NCBI GenBank assembly: GCA_964488535.1
Contig: CAZAUT010000015.1
Coordinates: forward strand, 1 to 36,254
Direction of reading: 5' to 3'
DNA from: GWB1-38-13 sp964488535
Lineage (GTDB): Bacteria; Patescibacteriota; Microgenomatia; UBA8517
DNA: 36,254 bases
The notes under the pieces: generated by a model
What the model saw: the letters and a program-made list of their open reading frames with translations, nothing else
Told to the model about the DNA's origin: nothing
Databases searched by the model: none
Made by a program: the position numbers and the translations under genes
Shown here: positions 7,085 through 15,589 of the stretch, piece by piece
Position numbering within the stretch: position 1 is the stretch's first letter
Layout: the number at the start of each line of letters is the position of its first letter

Positions 7085-8164
7085 ATGGTTAGAAAAGATG
7101 TAACAGAACTTATCAAACACGCCCGTGATCAGGGATTTCTGACCCAGGATGAGATATTGGAAGTCTTTTTTGACGCGGAAGACAGGATTGCCGAACTCGA
7201 CAATCTTTATGACGCACTCCTTTCGGAGGGAATTGACGTGTTTGAATCTGTTGAAGCCGAAGAAACGGAAAGTGAAGAGAAGGCAAAAGAGAAGCTGGAA
7301 AGAGAAATTGAGATTCTTACGAAATTGACGGGGGCCGAGTCGACCGATCCTGTGAGACAATATCTTCGCGAAATCGGCAAAGTAACTCTTCTTACGGCAG
7401 AAGATGAGGTTGAATTGGCAAAAAGATACGAGAAAGGAGAAAAATCTTCAAAAGACAAACTTACCGAATCAAATCTTCGTTTGGTTGTTTCCATCGCAAA
7501 AAAATATATCGGCAGGGGATTGTCGCTTTTGGATCTTATTCAGGAGGGCAACCAGGGGTTGATACGTGCAGTTGAAAAGTATAACTGGAGAAAAGGTTTT
7601 AAGTTCTCTACGTATGCAACCTGGTGGATAAGACAGGCTATTACACGCGCTATTGCCGATCAGGCAAGGACAATCAGAATCCCCGTTCATATGGTTGAAA
7701 CCATTAATAAATTGTACAGAACGTCCAGACGTCTCATGCAGACTCTCGGACGGGAACCTTCTCCCGAAGAAATCGGCGATGAGGTCGGCATTGAAGCCGA
7801 TAAGGTACGGGAAATTTTTAAGATAGCTCAGGAAGTGACATCCTTGGAAGCCCCGGTGGGCGAGGATAAAGAAAGTTTTCTTGGTGACTTTATCCCGGAC
7901 GAGTCACAGCTTTCTCCCGTTGATGCAGCTTCAAAACAGCTTCTGAAAGACCATCTTGAAGAGGTTTTGAAAACGCTTTCGGAAAGAGAGGCAAAAGTTC
8001 TCCGTCTTCGCTTCGGACTCGAAGGGACAAAGTCAATGACTCTTGAAGAAGTCGGCAAGGTCTTCGGTGTTACAAGAGAAAGAATCAGACAGATAGAAGC
8101 AAAAGCCTTGCGTAAATTAAAACATCCGTCCCGAAGGAAAAAGTTGCAGGATTATTTGGAATAA
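7085..8164 (+). CDS. rpoD: Housekeeping sigma factor RpoD/SigA
   Basis: The protein has 359 aa. An acidic N-terminus is followed by region 1.2 (DPVRQYLREIGKVTLLT), region 2 with LVVSIAKKYIGRGL, GNQGLIRAVEKY and the -10 recognition helix FSTYATWWIRQAITRA, region 3 (EEIGDEVGIEADKVREI) and region 4 with the -35 helix-turn-helix ending VTRERIRQIEAKALRKL. It directs RNA polymerase to TTGACA/TATAAT-type promoters, which fits the -10 boxes seen across this window. It is short because there is no long non-conserved insert between regions 1.2 and 2, as in SigA of small genomes. The ATG at 7085 is preferred to the upstream TTG. Confidence 0.97.
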   Translation: MVRKDVTELIKHARDQGFLTQDEILEVFFDAEDRIAELDNLYDALLSEGIDVFESVEAEETESEEKAKEKLEREIEILTKLTGAESTDPVRQYLREIGKVTLLTAEDEVELAKRYEKGEKSSKDKLTESNLRLVVSIAKKYIGRGLSLLDLIQEGNQGLIRAVEKYNWRKGFKFSTYATWWIRQAITRAIADQARTIRIPVHMVETINKLYRTSRRLMQTLGREPSPEEIGDEVGIEADKVREIFKIAQEVTSLEAPVGEDKESFLGDFIPDESQLSPVDAASKQLLKDHLEEVLKTLSEREAKVLRLRFGLEGTKSMTLEEVGKVFGVTRERIRQIEAKALRKLKHPSRRKKLQDYLE

Positions 8165-8169
8165 TCGCA

Positions 8170-8186
8170 GCCACGTTTGACGTGGC
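8170..8186 (+). terminator. Hairpin after rpoD
   Basis: GCCACGT and ACGTGGC form a perfect 7-bp stem with a 3-nt loop, 6 bp after the rpoD stop. No T-run follows, so it may be a stabilising 3' hairpin, not a full intrinsic terminator. Two copies of GATTACCTT(G/A)AAT follow within 80 bp. Confidence 0.45.
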
Positions 8187-8351
8187 AGGATTACCTTGAA
8201 TGAAAAACCCTCCTTCGTTGGGTCGGGCTAATTTGCAGGATGAGCTGGATTTACAGATTACCTTAAATACAAAAACAATCTGTCTTTGCCAAACCGCGAT
8301 ATTGCCATATACGGGATTTGATAAAATATTCACTAAGAAAGGCACTAATAA

Positions 8352-9614
8352 ATGTTAATGATGAGCAGAAAATTATTGCTGTATTTGGCAATCTCTCTCT
8401 CTGTGGTTCTTTCCTTGAGGATTTGCGCATACTACTTTTCTTATCCAAAGTTTCTTACAAAAACAGACCTGGTAAGTTTTCTGACAGGATCCAAAATTAT
8501 TAATGAAGGGAGAGCGAAACTTCTTTATAAGATTGATGTTCAAAGCGAAACTCAAAATTTTATAGTCTATCCTGAAAAAAAAGGCCTGCTTCCTTTTAGA
8601 AATTTTCCGATTACCGCGCTCTTTTACACGCCATTTCTTCGAATGTCGCTTCTGCAATCATACCTAACAGTATTTGCTGTTAATGTTTTTCTTCTTTTAA
8701 TATTTCAATTTTTTACTCTGAAATCTGTATCAGGCTTGAAAAAAGATAAACATTTGCTTTTGTTAATGTTTTCTTTTTATCCTACTGTTTCCAGCTTGAT
8801 CATCGGACAATATACACCTTTAATGCTTTTAATTTTTTTATTTATTTTTATTTTCAGTAAAAACGATATGCCATTTTTTACAGGACTCCTTTCATCGTGC
8901 CTTCTTTTCAAGCCTCAATTTGTGCTTTTTTTACCTTTTGCTCTTTTCTTGTCCAAGAATAAAAAAAAGTATCTGGCTGGTTTGATTTTCGGTACACTTT
9001 TGTTTTTCGGTTTGAATATTCTCATTACAAAAAATATAAGGCCATTTATGGAATATCGTGATTTTATTCTTGCAACCGAATCGCCTTCTTATGGGAGCAG
9101 ACCTTGGAAATTTAACACAGCATATGGGTTGTTAAAAAGAGTGTTTCCCAATTTCGATCTGATAAAGCTAACGTTGATCAATGCCATTTTTTATTCCCTT
9201 TTTGTTTATGCATCACTAATTACTTTTGTAAAACATAGAAACTTTGATCTGCTTTATACTCAGGGGGTATTGGTTACCATACTATTTTCTTTACACGCTC
9301 TTGATCATGATTTAGTCCTTCTTCTGTTGCCGATTTACTTACTGATCAGAAACAACTATTTTCATATACCGGGTCTGATATTTTCTACCGTCCTTATTAT
9401 TACTCCTTTGATATCTGCAATTTTTGATGCAGCCTGGTTTACGTCAGTAGTATTGTTAATGTTTGTATCATACTTTTTGTTTCCGGATTTTACGGCGGAC
9501 AAGATTAAAAAAAGTTATGCCTCGTTGTGCCACAAGTATAGTCGAGGGAACTTTATCAAACTCGAAAAATGTGTATCAATATCCAAAAACACCAAGGCTC
9601 CACAAAAACATTGA
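8352..9614 (+). CDS. GT87/DUF2029-type polyprenol-sugar transferase
   Basis: The protein has 420 aa with about ten helices. The N-terminal extracytoplasmic part, DLVSFLTGSKIINEGRAKLLYKI followed by PFRNFPITALFYTPF, is typical of the DUF2029 (GT87, PimE-like) family, which moves mannose or similar sugars from polyprenyl phosphate to lipid or glycan acceptors outside the membrane. The basic C-terminus is cytoplasmic. Three possible ATGs lie within 12 nt (8352, 8358, 8361). An AAGAAAGG sequence 9 nt upstream of the first supports 8352. A TAAAAT box lies at 8322-8327. The 3' end overlaps the convergent gene by 39 bp. Confidence 0.75.
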   Translation: MLMMSRKLLLYLAISLSVVLSLRICAYYFSYPKFLTKTDLVSFLTGSKIINEGRAKLLYKIDVQSETQNFIVYPEKKGLLPFRNFPITALFYTPFLRMSLLQSYLTVFAVNVFLLLIFQFFTLKSVSGLKKDKHLLLLMFSFYPTVSSLIIGQYTPLMLLIFLFIFIFSKNDMPFFTGLLSSCLLFKPQFVLFLPFALFLSKNKKKYLAGLIFGTLLFFGLNILITKNIRPFMEYRDFILATESPSYGSRPWKFNTAYGLLKRVFPNFDLIKLTLINAIFYSLFVYASLITFVKHRNFDLLYTQGVLVTILFSLHALDHDLVLLLLPIYLLIRNNYFHIPGLIFSTVLIITPLISAIFDAAWFTSVVLLMFVSYFLFPDFTADKIKKSYASLCHKYSRGNFIKLEKCVSISKNTKAPQKH

Positions 9615-10733
9615 AAAGAGCTGAAGAGAAAACAATATAAGTGCATATATCGATACAGAACGTCTACTATTTGCTATAAACGCAAGAGAGATGTATATGG
9701 GGAATACAATAGAGGCGAACCTCGGAAGAGCGTAAATAGTTTCTCCCCCCGAAAATAAAGGAAAAACCAGATACGTCAGAGAATATATCGAGAAGACCGG
9801 TCCCAGTTTTTTAATATTAAATATTATTAATGATATTTCAAATAACCAAAGCATAAAAAAATATATAAGTGTTTGACTTTTTGAAAATAATATAGTTATC
9901 AAGTATGAGAAAGGGTTTACCAATCCATGTCCCCAACTGTTTTTTTCAGTAATAAAGGTCGCAAGAAAATTTCCTGTGATTAAATATTGATAAAGCATAA
10001 ACGCAATTGCTGCAGCGGGAATTAATAAAAGTATGAAAGGCAACCCCGTTTTGTTTATGCCCTTTTGTTTATTGGCAAAGTATTCCACAGCAAATGGTAC
10101 TAGCATTAAAATGCCGACAGATCTTGTTAGAGCAGCTGCTGCTCCGAAAAAAGCTGCCTTCAGCCAATCGTGTTTTCTTGAATAGTAAAAAGACGCTATA
10201 ACAGTAAGAAAAAACAGTCCTTCCGTTAAAAGAGCCGAGAAAAAATATGATGTAGGAAAAAGATACAAAAAGAGCAAGCTCTTTTTAGCAAGAGGTTCTC
10301 CGTACTCGTTAAATACCATTTTGTAGAAATAAAGAGAAGCAATAATAAAAGAAATGTTGGATATTATTATTCCTGCCGTGTGTTTGTTGTTGATTATATT
10401 TCCTAATACTTTTATCAGACCTGGATACAAGGGAAAAAATGCAATATTAGATTGCCCACAACAGGTTTTTTTTGGAAGATCAGAAGAAAGGTTTGTCGAA
10501 TACCCGTTTTCGGCAATATCCAGATACCACCCCGAATCCCAGACAGACCACACATCCAACCACTGATTTTTATCATAATTCCATTCATACCATTTCCGAT
10601 ATAAGTCGTTAAAAACATTGCGTGATGCTATACCCGTCAAAGTCAGAATTATTCTCGTAGCAACAAAAAACAACAACACCAGGCGGACACTGTTGGGAAT
10701 TTTATCCAAACGCGCTTTAATTTTGTTTCCCAT
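9576..10733 (-). CDS. PIG-V-like mannosyltransferase family membrane protein
   Basis: The protein has 385 aa. WSVWDSGWYLDIAENGYS and NIAFFPLYPGLIKVL match the conserved luminal/extracytoplasmic motifs of the PIG-V-like GT-C family, whose eukaryotic members add the second mannose of GPI anchors. Bacterial members are thought to glycosylate envelope lipids. About nine transmembrane helices follow. A CC pair (KTCCGQ) lies in the first loop. The gene is convergent with the GT87-like gene and shares 39 bp with it at the 3' ends. Together with the genes at 1876, 3441 and 8352 it makes four GT-C-like proteins in 9 kb. Confidence 0.75.
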   Translation of the reverse strand: MGNKIKARLDKIPNSVRLVLLFFVATRIILTLTGIASRNVFNDLYRKWYEWNYDKNQWLDVWSVWDSGWYLDIAENGYSTNLSSDLPKKTCCGQSNIAFFPLYPGLIKVLGNIINNKHTAGIIISNISFIIASLYFYKMVFNEYGEPLAKKSLLFLYLFPTSYFFSALLTEGLFFLTVIASFYYSRKHDWLKAAFFGAAAALTRSVGILMLVPFAVEYFANKQKGINKTGLPFILLLIPAAAIAFMLYQYLITGNFLATFITEKNSWGHGLVNPFSYLITILFSKSQTLIYFFMLWLFEISLIIFNIKKLGPVFSIYSLTYLVFPLFSGGETIYALPRFASIVFPIYISLAFIANSRRSVSIYALILFSLQLFSMFLWSLGVFGY

Positions 10734-10826
10734 GGCGAAAAGGAAAAATTTACTGCATCGAAAAAAAACGAAAGGAACATTCCAACATCAGTCGCAGCGT
10801 TAGATTATCAACATCTTTTTGTATCA

Positions 10827-10856
10827 ACCAACACAACCCGCCCTCACACTGTTGGT
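10827..10856 (-). terminator. Long-loop hairpin after the RRM gene
   Basis: ACCAACA and TGTTGGT pair perfectly (7 bp) across a 16-nt loop between the RRM gene and the PIG-V-like gene. The minus-strand tail is only moderately T-rich. The rest of this 200-bp gap shows no gene. Confidence 0.3.
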
Positions 10857-10934
10857 GGAATAATCGCGTAACAGAAACACCTACAACAAAACCCGCATTA
10901 ACAATAATTTATCGAATTGAAAACACTCAACACT

Positions 10935-11207
10935 TTATTGTGTCGGCCGATCCTCTCTCGGTTGCTGTGGCCTGGCATCGCTGACGGATATGGTTCTGCC
11001 ATCAAGAGCCTGACCGTTTAGTTTTTTTGCATTTTCCGCTTCCTCTTCCGAACTCATTTCAACAAAACCGAAACCTTTCGATTTTCCGGTAAATTTGTCA
11101 ACTATAACCGTTGCCGATACAACCGTGCCGGCTGTTGAGAAGAAGTTTTTCAAAGAATCGTTGGTGGTAGCCCAAGCAAGCCCCCCTACAAATAATTTGG
11201 TTGCCAT
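10935..11207 (-). CDS. Small single-RRM RNA-binding protein
   Basis: The protein has 90 aa from the ATG at 11207, which is preceded by GGCGGTGAAAA as a ribosome-binding site. It contains one RRM: RNP2 is LFVGGL (about residues 4-9) and RNP1 is KGFGFVEM (about 44-51), with the usual beta-alpha-beta spacing. The short tail is Pro/Gln/Arg-rich (DARPQQPREDRPTQ). This matches the Rbp-type proteins of cyanobacteria and other bacteria, which bind single-stranded RNA and are often cold-regulated. The upstream in-frame codons (to 11294) lack support. Targets are unknown. Confidence 0.9.
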   Translation of the reverse strand: MATKLFVGGLAWATTNDSLKNFFSTAGTVVSATVIVDKFTGKSKGFGFVEMSSEEEAENAKKLNGQALDGRTISVSDARPQQPREDRPTQ

Positions 11208-11332
11208 TAATTTTTCACCGCCTTTCGCATCTTTTTTCCTTTTGCTTAAAGCATTGCGTGAAATTACACCCAAATTATCGTTTGAGGGTAACAAACACGA
11301 AGCCGTAACTTAAAGGTACTTGAGAATAACAA

Positions 11333-11470
11333 AACAATTATAAACAATAAACAGAAAACAGTAAACAGGCAGTAGGGGGAAAATAAATACCAATTTCAAA
11401 TATGTACCAATATATACAAATTCCCAATTGGCAATTGGTGTTCATTGGTGCACATTTGTATTTATTGGAA
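11333..11470. repeat. Palindromic degenerate array, no gene inside
   Basis: A one-sided run of ATAAACA-type units (11338-11368) is followed by an imperfect palindrome. The left arm carries AATAAATACCAATT and GTACCAATATATAC, the centre is near 11430 (CCCAATTGGCAATTGG), and the right arm carries inverted units (TTGGTG, CACATTTGTATTTATTGG). The ACCAAT unit recurs at 26.79-26.84 kb with a shared GGGGAAAATAAATAC lead-in. It lies between efp and the RRM gene and could fold into a long weak hairpin in RNA. Confidence 0.65.
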
Positions 11471-11471
11471 A

Positions 11472-12041
11472 TTATTGATTTATCCTCGCCAAATAAGCTC
11501 CCGTTGCCGTGTCCACCGAAACTTTGTCCCCTGTTTTAATGAAAATCGGTGCCTGGATCTCGATTCCAGTTTCGAGTTTAACGGGTTTTTTCGGCGCATT
11601 GACGCGGTTACCGGCAATTGCTTCGAAAGCTTCGGTTACGGTTAAAACAACATTCGGAGGAATCTCGACGCCGATTGCTTTATCATTATGCCAAAGTACG
11701 ATACATTTTTGATTTGGTATGAGAAAACCGATCTTGTTTTCAACAAGGGATAAAGGAATGGACGCCTGATCGTATGTTCTGGGATCCATAAATACAACTT
11801 CCGCCCCGTCAGAATAAAGAAAATTCATGTCTTTTTTGGTGACATCCGCAACTTCTACCTGTTCGTTGGATTTGTAAGTAAATTCACAAGCTGCCCCTGA
11901 AGCTGCATTTTTCATCTTTACCCTCATGATGGGAGAGCCTTTGCCGGGGGACATAAAGTCGGTCTTTGTGACATAACAGGGGTTGTCTTTGTAAATAATA
12001 AAGCTTCCTTTTGTGATATTGCCGGCGTTAATGGTAGACAT
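11472..12041 (-). CDS. efp: Translation elongation factor P
   Basis: The protein has 189 aa and the three-domain EF-P length. EF-P binds between the P and E sites and rescues ribosomes stalled at polyproline. The tip loop reads FMSPGKGSPIMR, with Lys34 exactly at the position that is beta-lysylated in E. coli-type EF-P. The EpmA-type ligase gene lies just upstream on the same strand, so this lysine is the probable target. A TATACT box at 12053-12058 ends 11 nt before the ATG, so efp can be transcribed on its own. A hairpin between the two genes supports separate transcription. Confidence 0.96.
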   Translation of the reverse strand: MSTINAGNITKGSFIIYKDNPCYVTKTDFMSPGKGSPIMRVKMKNAASGAACEFTYKSNEQVEVADVTKKDMNFLYSDGAEVVFMDPRTYDQASIPLSLVENKIGFLIPNQKCIVLWHNDKAIGVEIPPNVVLTVTEAFEAIAGNRVNAPKKPVKLETGIEIQAPIFIKTGDKVSVDTATGAYLARINQ

Positions 12042-12052
12042 GGTTTTAATAG

Positions 12053-12058
12053 AGTATA
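12053..12058 (-). promoter_or_regulatory. -10 box of efp
   Basis: TATACT on the minus strand, 11 nt from the efp ATG. It implies a leader of only a few nucleotides. No clear Shine-Dalgarno sequence is present. Confidence 0.5.
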
Positions 12059-12133
12059 AGAGCGGGAGAGTGGAGGAGTATAAGAATATTTCACTTCTTC
12101 ATTCCCTTGCTTTTTACCTTATTTCATAAATAA

Positions 12134-12152
12134 TCGCTTCAACTTGAAGCGA
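12134..12152 (-). terminator. Hairpin between the EpmA-type gene and efp
   Basis: TCGCTTCAA and TTGAAGCGA form a perfect 9-bp stem with a 1-nt centre, 17 bp after the stop of the EpmA-type gene. The minus strand continues TTATTTATG. It could terminate or attenuate transcription entering efp. Confidence 0.55.
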
Positions 12153-12168
12153 TACTGTTATTTTAGTC

Positions 12169-13227
12169 CTAATTCTCGGTTAAATCAAATTGTTCCTTTG
12201 CGGGGAAAAACATTGTTTCCGAAACGCTTTTAAAATCACCCGCAAGCATGATGATGCGGTCAACACCAACGGCAATACCCGCCACTTCCGGAAGTCCCAA
12301 TTCCAGTGCCCGCAGCAGTTGTTTGTCTATCGGGTAAACAGATTTGCCTGTCAAGCCCCTTTCTTTATGGGACTCGGTAAGACGGTCTTCCTGTTCTTTT
12401 GCATCCAGAAGTTCCGAGAAGCAATTACCCAACTCAACTCCTGCCAGAAAAACCTCAAAGCGTTCGGCAAACCGCGGATCACGGGCTTTTTTTCTTGCCA
12501 GCCACGCCTGTGAGAGTGGGTAGTCATACAAAAAATAAGGTCGGTTAAGCTTACGAAGGCAGGGTTCAATTTCATTAAAAAGTATCTGATTAAAAGCCTC
12601 CTCCCACGTGGTTTTTGTAGAAATATTATAACCTTTTGATTTCGCGCAGTTTAACATTTCTTTTTCCGAAAGAAGTACGTCGGCATTAATTTCCGCATAT
12701 TTTTCAAATGCTTCTTCAACCGATATTTTTGGCCATGGAGTTGTAATGTCGTAAGCCACATTTTGATATTTCCACTTTGACAAATCAACCTTTGGGGTTA
12801 TTGTTTTTATTATTTTTATAAACAGTCTTTCAAAATCGTCTGCAACATCCATATAATCAGCGTTGGTACGGTACCACTCAAGCATACAAAATTCAGGATT
12901 GTGATACGAAGAAACTTCTTCGTTATTTCTGAAACACTTTGTAATTTCAAAGCAGTTTCCGATTCCCGACGACAGGAGTTTTTTAATCGAGTACTCTGGA
13001 CTCATAATCAGATATGCATCGCGGGTAACCCCCTTGAAAGTGACAAGTTTAGTCTTAAACACTTCAAGGTTGGGTTCACATGACGGGGTTGGTACCATAA
13101 TAGGGGTTTGAACTTCGCGGAAGCTGTGTTTTTTGAAGAAAGAACGGATAATGTCAACAACTTTTTCCCGGATCAGATATTTTTCCAAAAGGGAAGGATC
13201 ATGTTTAATTTTTTCCCACGTCTGCAT
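12169..13227 (-). CDS. epmA: EpmA-type EF-P lysine ligase (LysS paralogue)
   Basis: The protein has 352 aa and is a class II aminoacyl-tRNA synthetase catalytic core without the N-terminal anticodon-binding OB domain of LysS. Motif 2 region: FEITKCFRNNE, then YHNPEFCMLEWYR, a form typical of EpmA (PoxA/GenX). Motif 3: GVAVGVDRIIML-type, read here as GIAVGVDRIIML. The family attaches (R)-beta-lysine to EF-P Lys34 using ATP. efp being the next gene supports this role. The aminomutase EpmB is not in the window, so the actual substrate (beta-lysine, lysine or another acid) is open. A TATAAT ends 7 nt before the ATG, so the mRNA is probably leaderless. Confidence 0.85.
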   Translation of the reverse strand: MQTWEKIKHDPSLLEKYLIREKVVDIIRSFFKKHSFREVQTPIMVPTPSCEPNLEVFKTKLVTFKGVTRDAYLIMSPEYSIKKLLSSGIGNCFEITKCFRNNEEVSSYHNPEFCMLEWYRTNADYMDVADDFERLFIKIIKTITPKVDLSKWKYQNVAYDITTPWPKISVEEAFEKYAEINADVLLSEKEMLNCAKSKGYNISTKTTWEEAFNQILFNEIEPCLRKLNRPYFLYDYPLSQAWLARKKARDPRFAERFEVFLAGVELGNCFSELLDAKEQEDRLTESHKERGLTGKSVYPIDKQLLRALELGLPEVAGIAVGVDRIIMLAGDFKSVSETMFFPAKEQFDLTEN

Positions 13228-13234
13228 GAGAGGT

Positions 13235-13240
13235 ATTATA
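13235..13240 (-). promoter_or_regulatory. -10 box of the EpmA-type gene
   Basis: Perfect TATAAT on the minus strand, 7 nt before the ATG at 13227. It is one of the clearest leaderless-start candidates here. Confidence 0.6.
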
Positions 13241-13333
13241 TTTCTTTACCACCTGAATATCCAGAAAAACGAACCCGCACTTTAAAAGTTGCTGTAATGA
13301 TTTAAAAACCGGGTACAATTAATCGCCTGACAC

Positions 13334-13936
13334 CTACTTGTTAAAAAACCTTACAAGCCAGCCCAATAGACTACCCGTATTTTCTTCGGCAGTAATTCGG
13401 TTTTCTAAAGCCGTATTTTGAGAAACAAGCGCTGCTACTGCGTTCTGCAGTTGAGTTAACTCTTCTTCGTTTTGGATTTGTATCTGCAGTTTTTCCAGCT
13501 TTTGAATCCTCAGTTTGTTTTCCTCAACCTGTCCTTTTAAAGCCTCGACCACGTTCTGATCCGCGCCGAACAGCTTTTTCATAAATGCCGAACGGTCGTC
13601 AAGTTTGTTTAACTGCTGTTGGGTTTGTGTTTGGGATGTTACCTGCTCCCGAGCGATAGTTCTTATTTGTTCGCCCAAACCTTCATCCAGCCCCTGCATG
13701 TCCATCAACATCTGCATTTGCTGAGTAGCAACCATGAGCTGGTTTTCTTCACCCATATTCTGAGTTGCCGTTTGGTTTTGGTTTTGGATCAGGTTTCCCT
13801 GCGAAGTTGCACTGGGTGTAGTGCTTATGTGCGTTGTGGGATTCTGAACCCTGTTTTGTGTTCCCTGGGCAGATATAAAAACCGGAAAGAATATTAATCC
13901 CACGATCGGTAACAGAATGGTTATAATTCTTTTCAT
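13334..13936 (-). CDS. Secreted Gln/Asn-rich coiled-coil protein
   Basis: The protein has 200 aa. The signal peptide is clear: KR, a hydrophobic core (ITILLPIVGLIFFPVF) and a likely cleavage after ISA or SAQ. Next comes a Gln/Asn/Thr-rich region (about 25-70), then a helical stretch with coiled-coil heptads (about 115-185, EENKLRIQKLEKLQIQIQNE). The C-terminus is hydrophobic (GSLLGWLVRFFNK) and could re-associate with the membrane. The ribosome-binding site AAAGGGGGTG is strong, in contrast to the leaderless genes. No known enzyme domain is visible; a structural or adhesive surface role is a guess. Confidence 0.75.
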   Translation of the reverse strand: MKRIITILLPIVGLIFFPVFISAQGTQNRVQNPTTHISTTPSATSQGNLIQNQNQTATQNMGEENQLMVATQQMQMLMDMQGLDEGLGEQIRTIAREQVTSQTQTQQQLNKLDDRSAFMKKLFGADQNVVEALKGQVEENKLRIQKLEKLQIQIQNEEELTQLQNAVAALVSQNTALENRITAEENTGSLLGWLVRFFNK

Positions 13937-14048
13937 CCTATTTTCACCCCCTTTACTGCAGTTTCAATGTTAGGACGAAGATTGCCTTCTGTCAATTAAT
14001 GAGGGTTTCAATTCAGGAAACACAAAGACTGACCTGCCTTTAACTTTT

Positions 14049-15179
14049 TCAGATACTAAGTTTACTAATAGACTGTTGGGCGGGCAGAAAGTTCTTGTTA
14101 TAGAGGAGTGCGAGTTCGAACTCGCGTTTAGCCGATAGAGGATCGTTTTGCGACAAGAATATTTCCCCACGGATTTGGTAAAGTTCCGAATAGGCCATGT
14201 TCCCGTTTTGTAAAATATCATCGATTATTTTGAGCAAGATGTCATATTTTTGAAGTTTCTGGTAAGCCAGTAAAGGCTCAATCTGGTACCAAAGGGTGCG
14301 GAAGGGAAGACGTTCCTTTACTGCTTCATAGGATTCTACCGATTCCCTATATTTACCAAGATTATATTCGGCGATCGATTTATTGAACAAGGCTGCCACA
14401 TTGTCGGGATTTTCGGCAATATCGTCCGAAGCAATATCAAGTGCTTTTTGCCATGCGTAGGTTTTATCCTTGTATTCACCTAAAATTTTATCGACCGCAG
14501 GGAGATCTTCTTTTTTGAAAACCAACAGGTACTCATAATTGAAAACTTCCCACAAACGGGAATATTCATCATATGTGAAGGAGACGTTTTTCCCCTCAAG
14601 CGAGTCATCTTGAAATATCTCCCGTTTCCTCTTGTCGTATCCCGTTACGACTCGGAAATGGCCGATATCTTCATTTCCCGCGGTCAGTGTCCGTGTAATT
14701 ACAGGAATGTTTCCGGCCACAGCCTTTTCGAGAAGTTCAATATTGCCGGCCGGACGATGGTATGTATACAGCCCAAAATCCTCGGCGGTCTGTGCCATTT
14801 CTTTGAGAGTGACCGATTTGTCGTCGTTATTGCCTTCCATATTCTGGTACGGCCTCAGTAGATTTCCTAACTCCTTTTGAGAGACGTTTTTTTCGAAATA
14901 CGACAGTACCATCGATAAAGTTGCCGGACCGCAATTATTGAACGACTGATAGTTATGGGTGGGAAGATTGAGTTGTTTTGCCTCCGGAATAGGCGCGGGC
15001 GAGGGCACATTTTTACCTGCAGGAATGGGTAATTTTTGCGAACCGTCGGAGGGCGTATACTCTCCGCTTTTCTCTGCGCCGGTCTTACTCAAATAACGCG
15101 CCGGCCCCACAAGAACCAGAGCCGACATAGCAGCTGCCACAAAAATCAAATATTTTCCTTTACCGTATGAAAAGCGCAT
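14049..15179 (-). CDS. C39-like peptidase with C-terminal TPR repeats
   Basis: The protein has 376 aa from the ATG at 15179; a TTG at 15203 is the alternative. An N-terminal anchor (about 10-27) and a Pro-rich linker lead to a C39_2-type papain-fold domain. Gln78 and Cys83 lie in YQSFNNCGPATLSMVL, the His is in IGHFRVVTGYD, and the Asp is in FQDDSLEG. The catalytic set therefore looks complete. About residues 255-370 form TPR-like helices (NKSIAEYNLGKYRESVESYE; SAKREFELALLYN). It probably sits outside the membrane and cleaves or binds peptides, with the TPR part binding partners. It lacks ABC transporter domains, so it is not a full bacteriocin exporter. Confidence 0.8.
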   Translation of the reverse strand: MRFSYGKGKYLIFVAAAMSALVLVGPARYLSKTGAEKSGEYTPSDGSQKLPIPAGKNVPSPAPIPEAKQLNLPTHNYQSFNNCGPATLSMVLSYFEKNVSQKELGNLLRPYQNMEGNNDDKSVTLKEMAQTAEDFGLYTYHRPAGNIELLEKAVAGNIPVITRTLTAGNEDIGHFRVVTGYDKRKREIFQDDSLEGKNVSFTYDEYSRLWEVFNYEYLLVFKKEDLPAVDKILGEYKDKTYAWQKALDIASDDIAENPDNVAALFNKSIAEYNLGKYRESVESYEAVKERLPFRTLWYQIEPLLAYQKLQKYDILLKIIDDILQNGNMAYSELYQIRGEIFLSQNDPLSAKREFELALLYNKNFLPAQQSISKLSI

Positions 15180-15220
15180 AGAGCGACCGAAAATTAAGAC
15201 CAATCCTGGCTTAAACCGAA

Positions 15221-15439
15221 TTATTTCATATCTCCCATACCGTCAGTTTCCAATTCCAATACATCGATGACCCTGTCGGCATCCTCATATGTACCGTCAG
15301 GAAGACTGTCGGCAAACCAAGCTTTATCATCATCAGAAAAATCCGCCATACTTTCGAAACTTTTAATAAGTTGTTCTCTTGTGGCAGGATATTCCTGATG
15401 CTGGCGCAAATGTTCGATAATTGTTTTTGTATCAGCCAT
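15221..15439 (-). CDS. Small DUF2795-like protein
   Basis: The protein has 72 aa. IIEHLRQHQEYPATREQLIKSF, then DGTYEDADRVIDVLE, follows the pattern of DUF2795 proteins (YPAT...L...LPD..Y..), which are small helical proteins of unknown function. The ATG at 15439 is chosen because the ribosome-binding site AAGGAGGTGAT lies 5 nt upstream. A GTG at 15448 would overlap that site. This is the strongest Shine-Dalgarno sequence in the window, so high expression is likely. It is followed 42 bp later by the C39-like gene on the same strand. Confidence 0.8.
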   Translation of the reverse strand: MADTKTIIEHLRQHQEYPATREQLIKSFESMADFSDDDKAWFADSLPDGTYEDADRVIDVLELETDGMGDMK

Positions 15440-15589
15440 GTTTATCACCTCCTTTTTTTATTGATAACTACCCGAAAGTGTAGCAGCCGTTGCCGAACGT
15501 GTATGTGATTTCAATCACATTGTCTTTATGCGTACTTATGTGAATGGATTTAAAATATTAAAAAGAAAGTTTGTTGTCAACCGGAGCTG

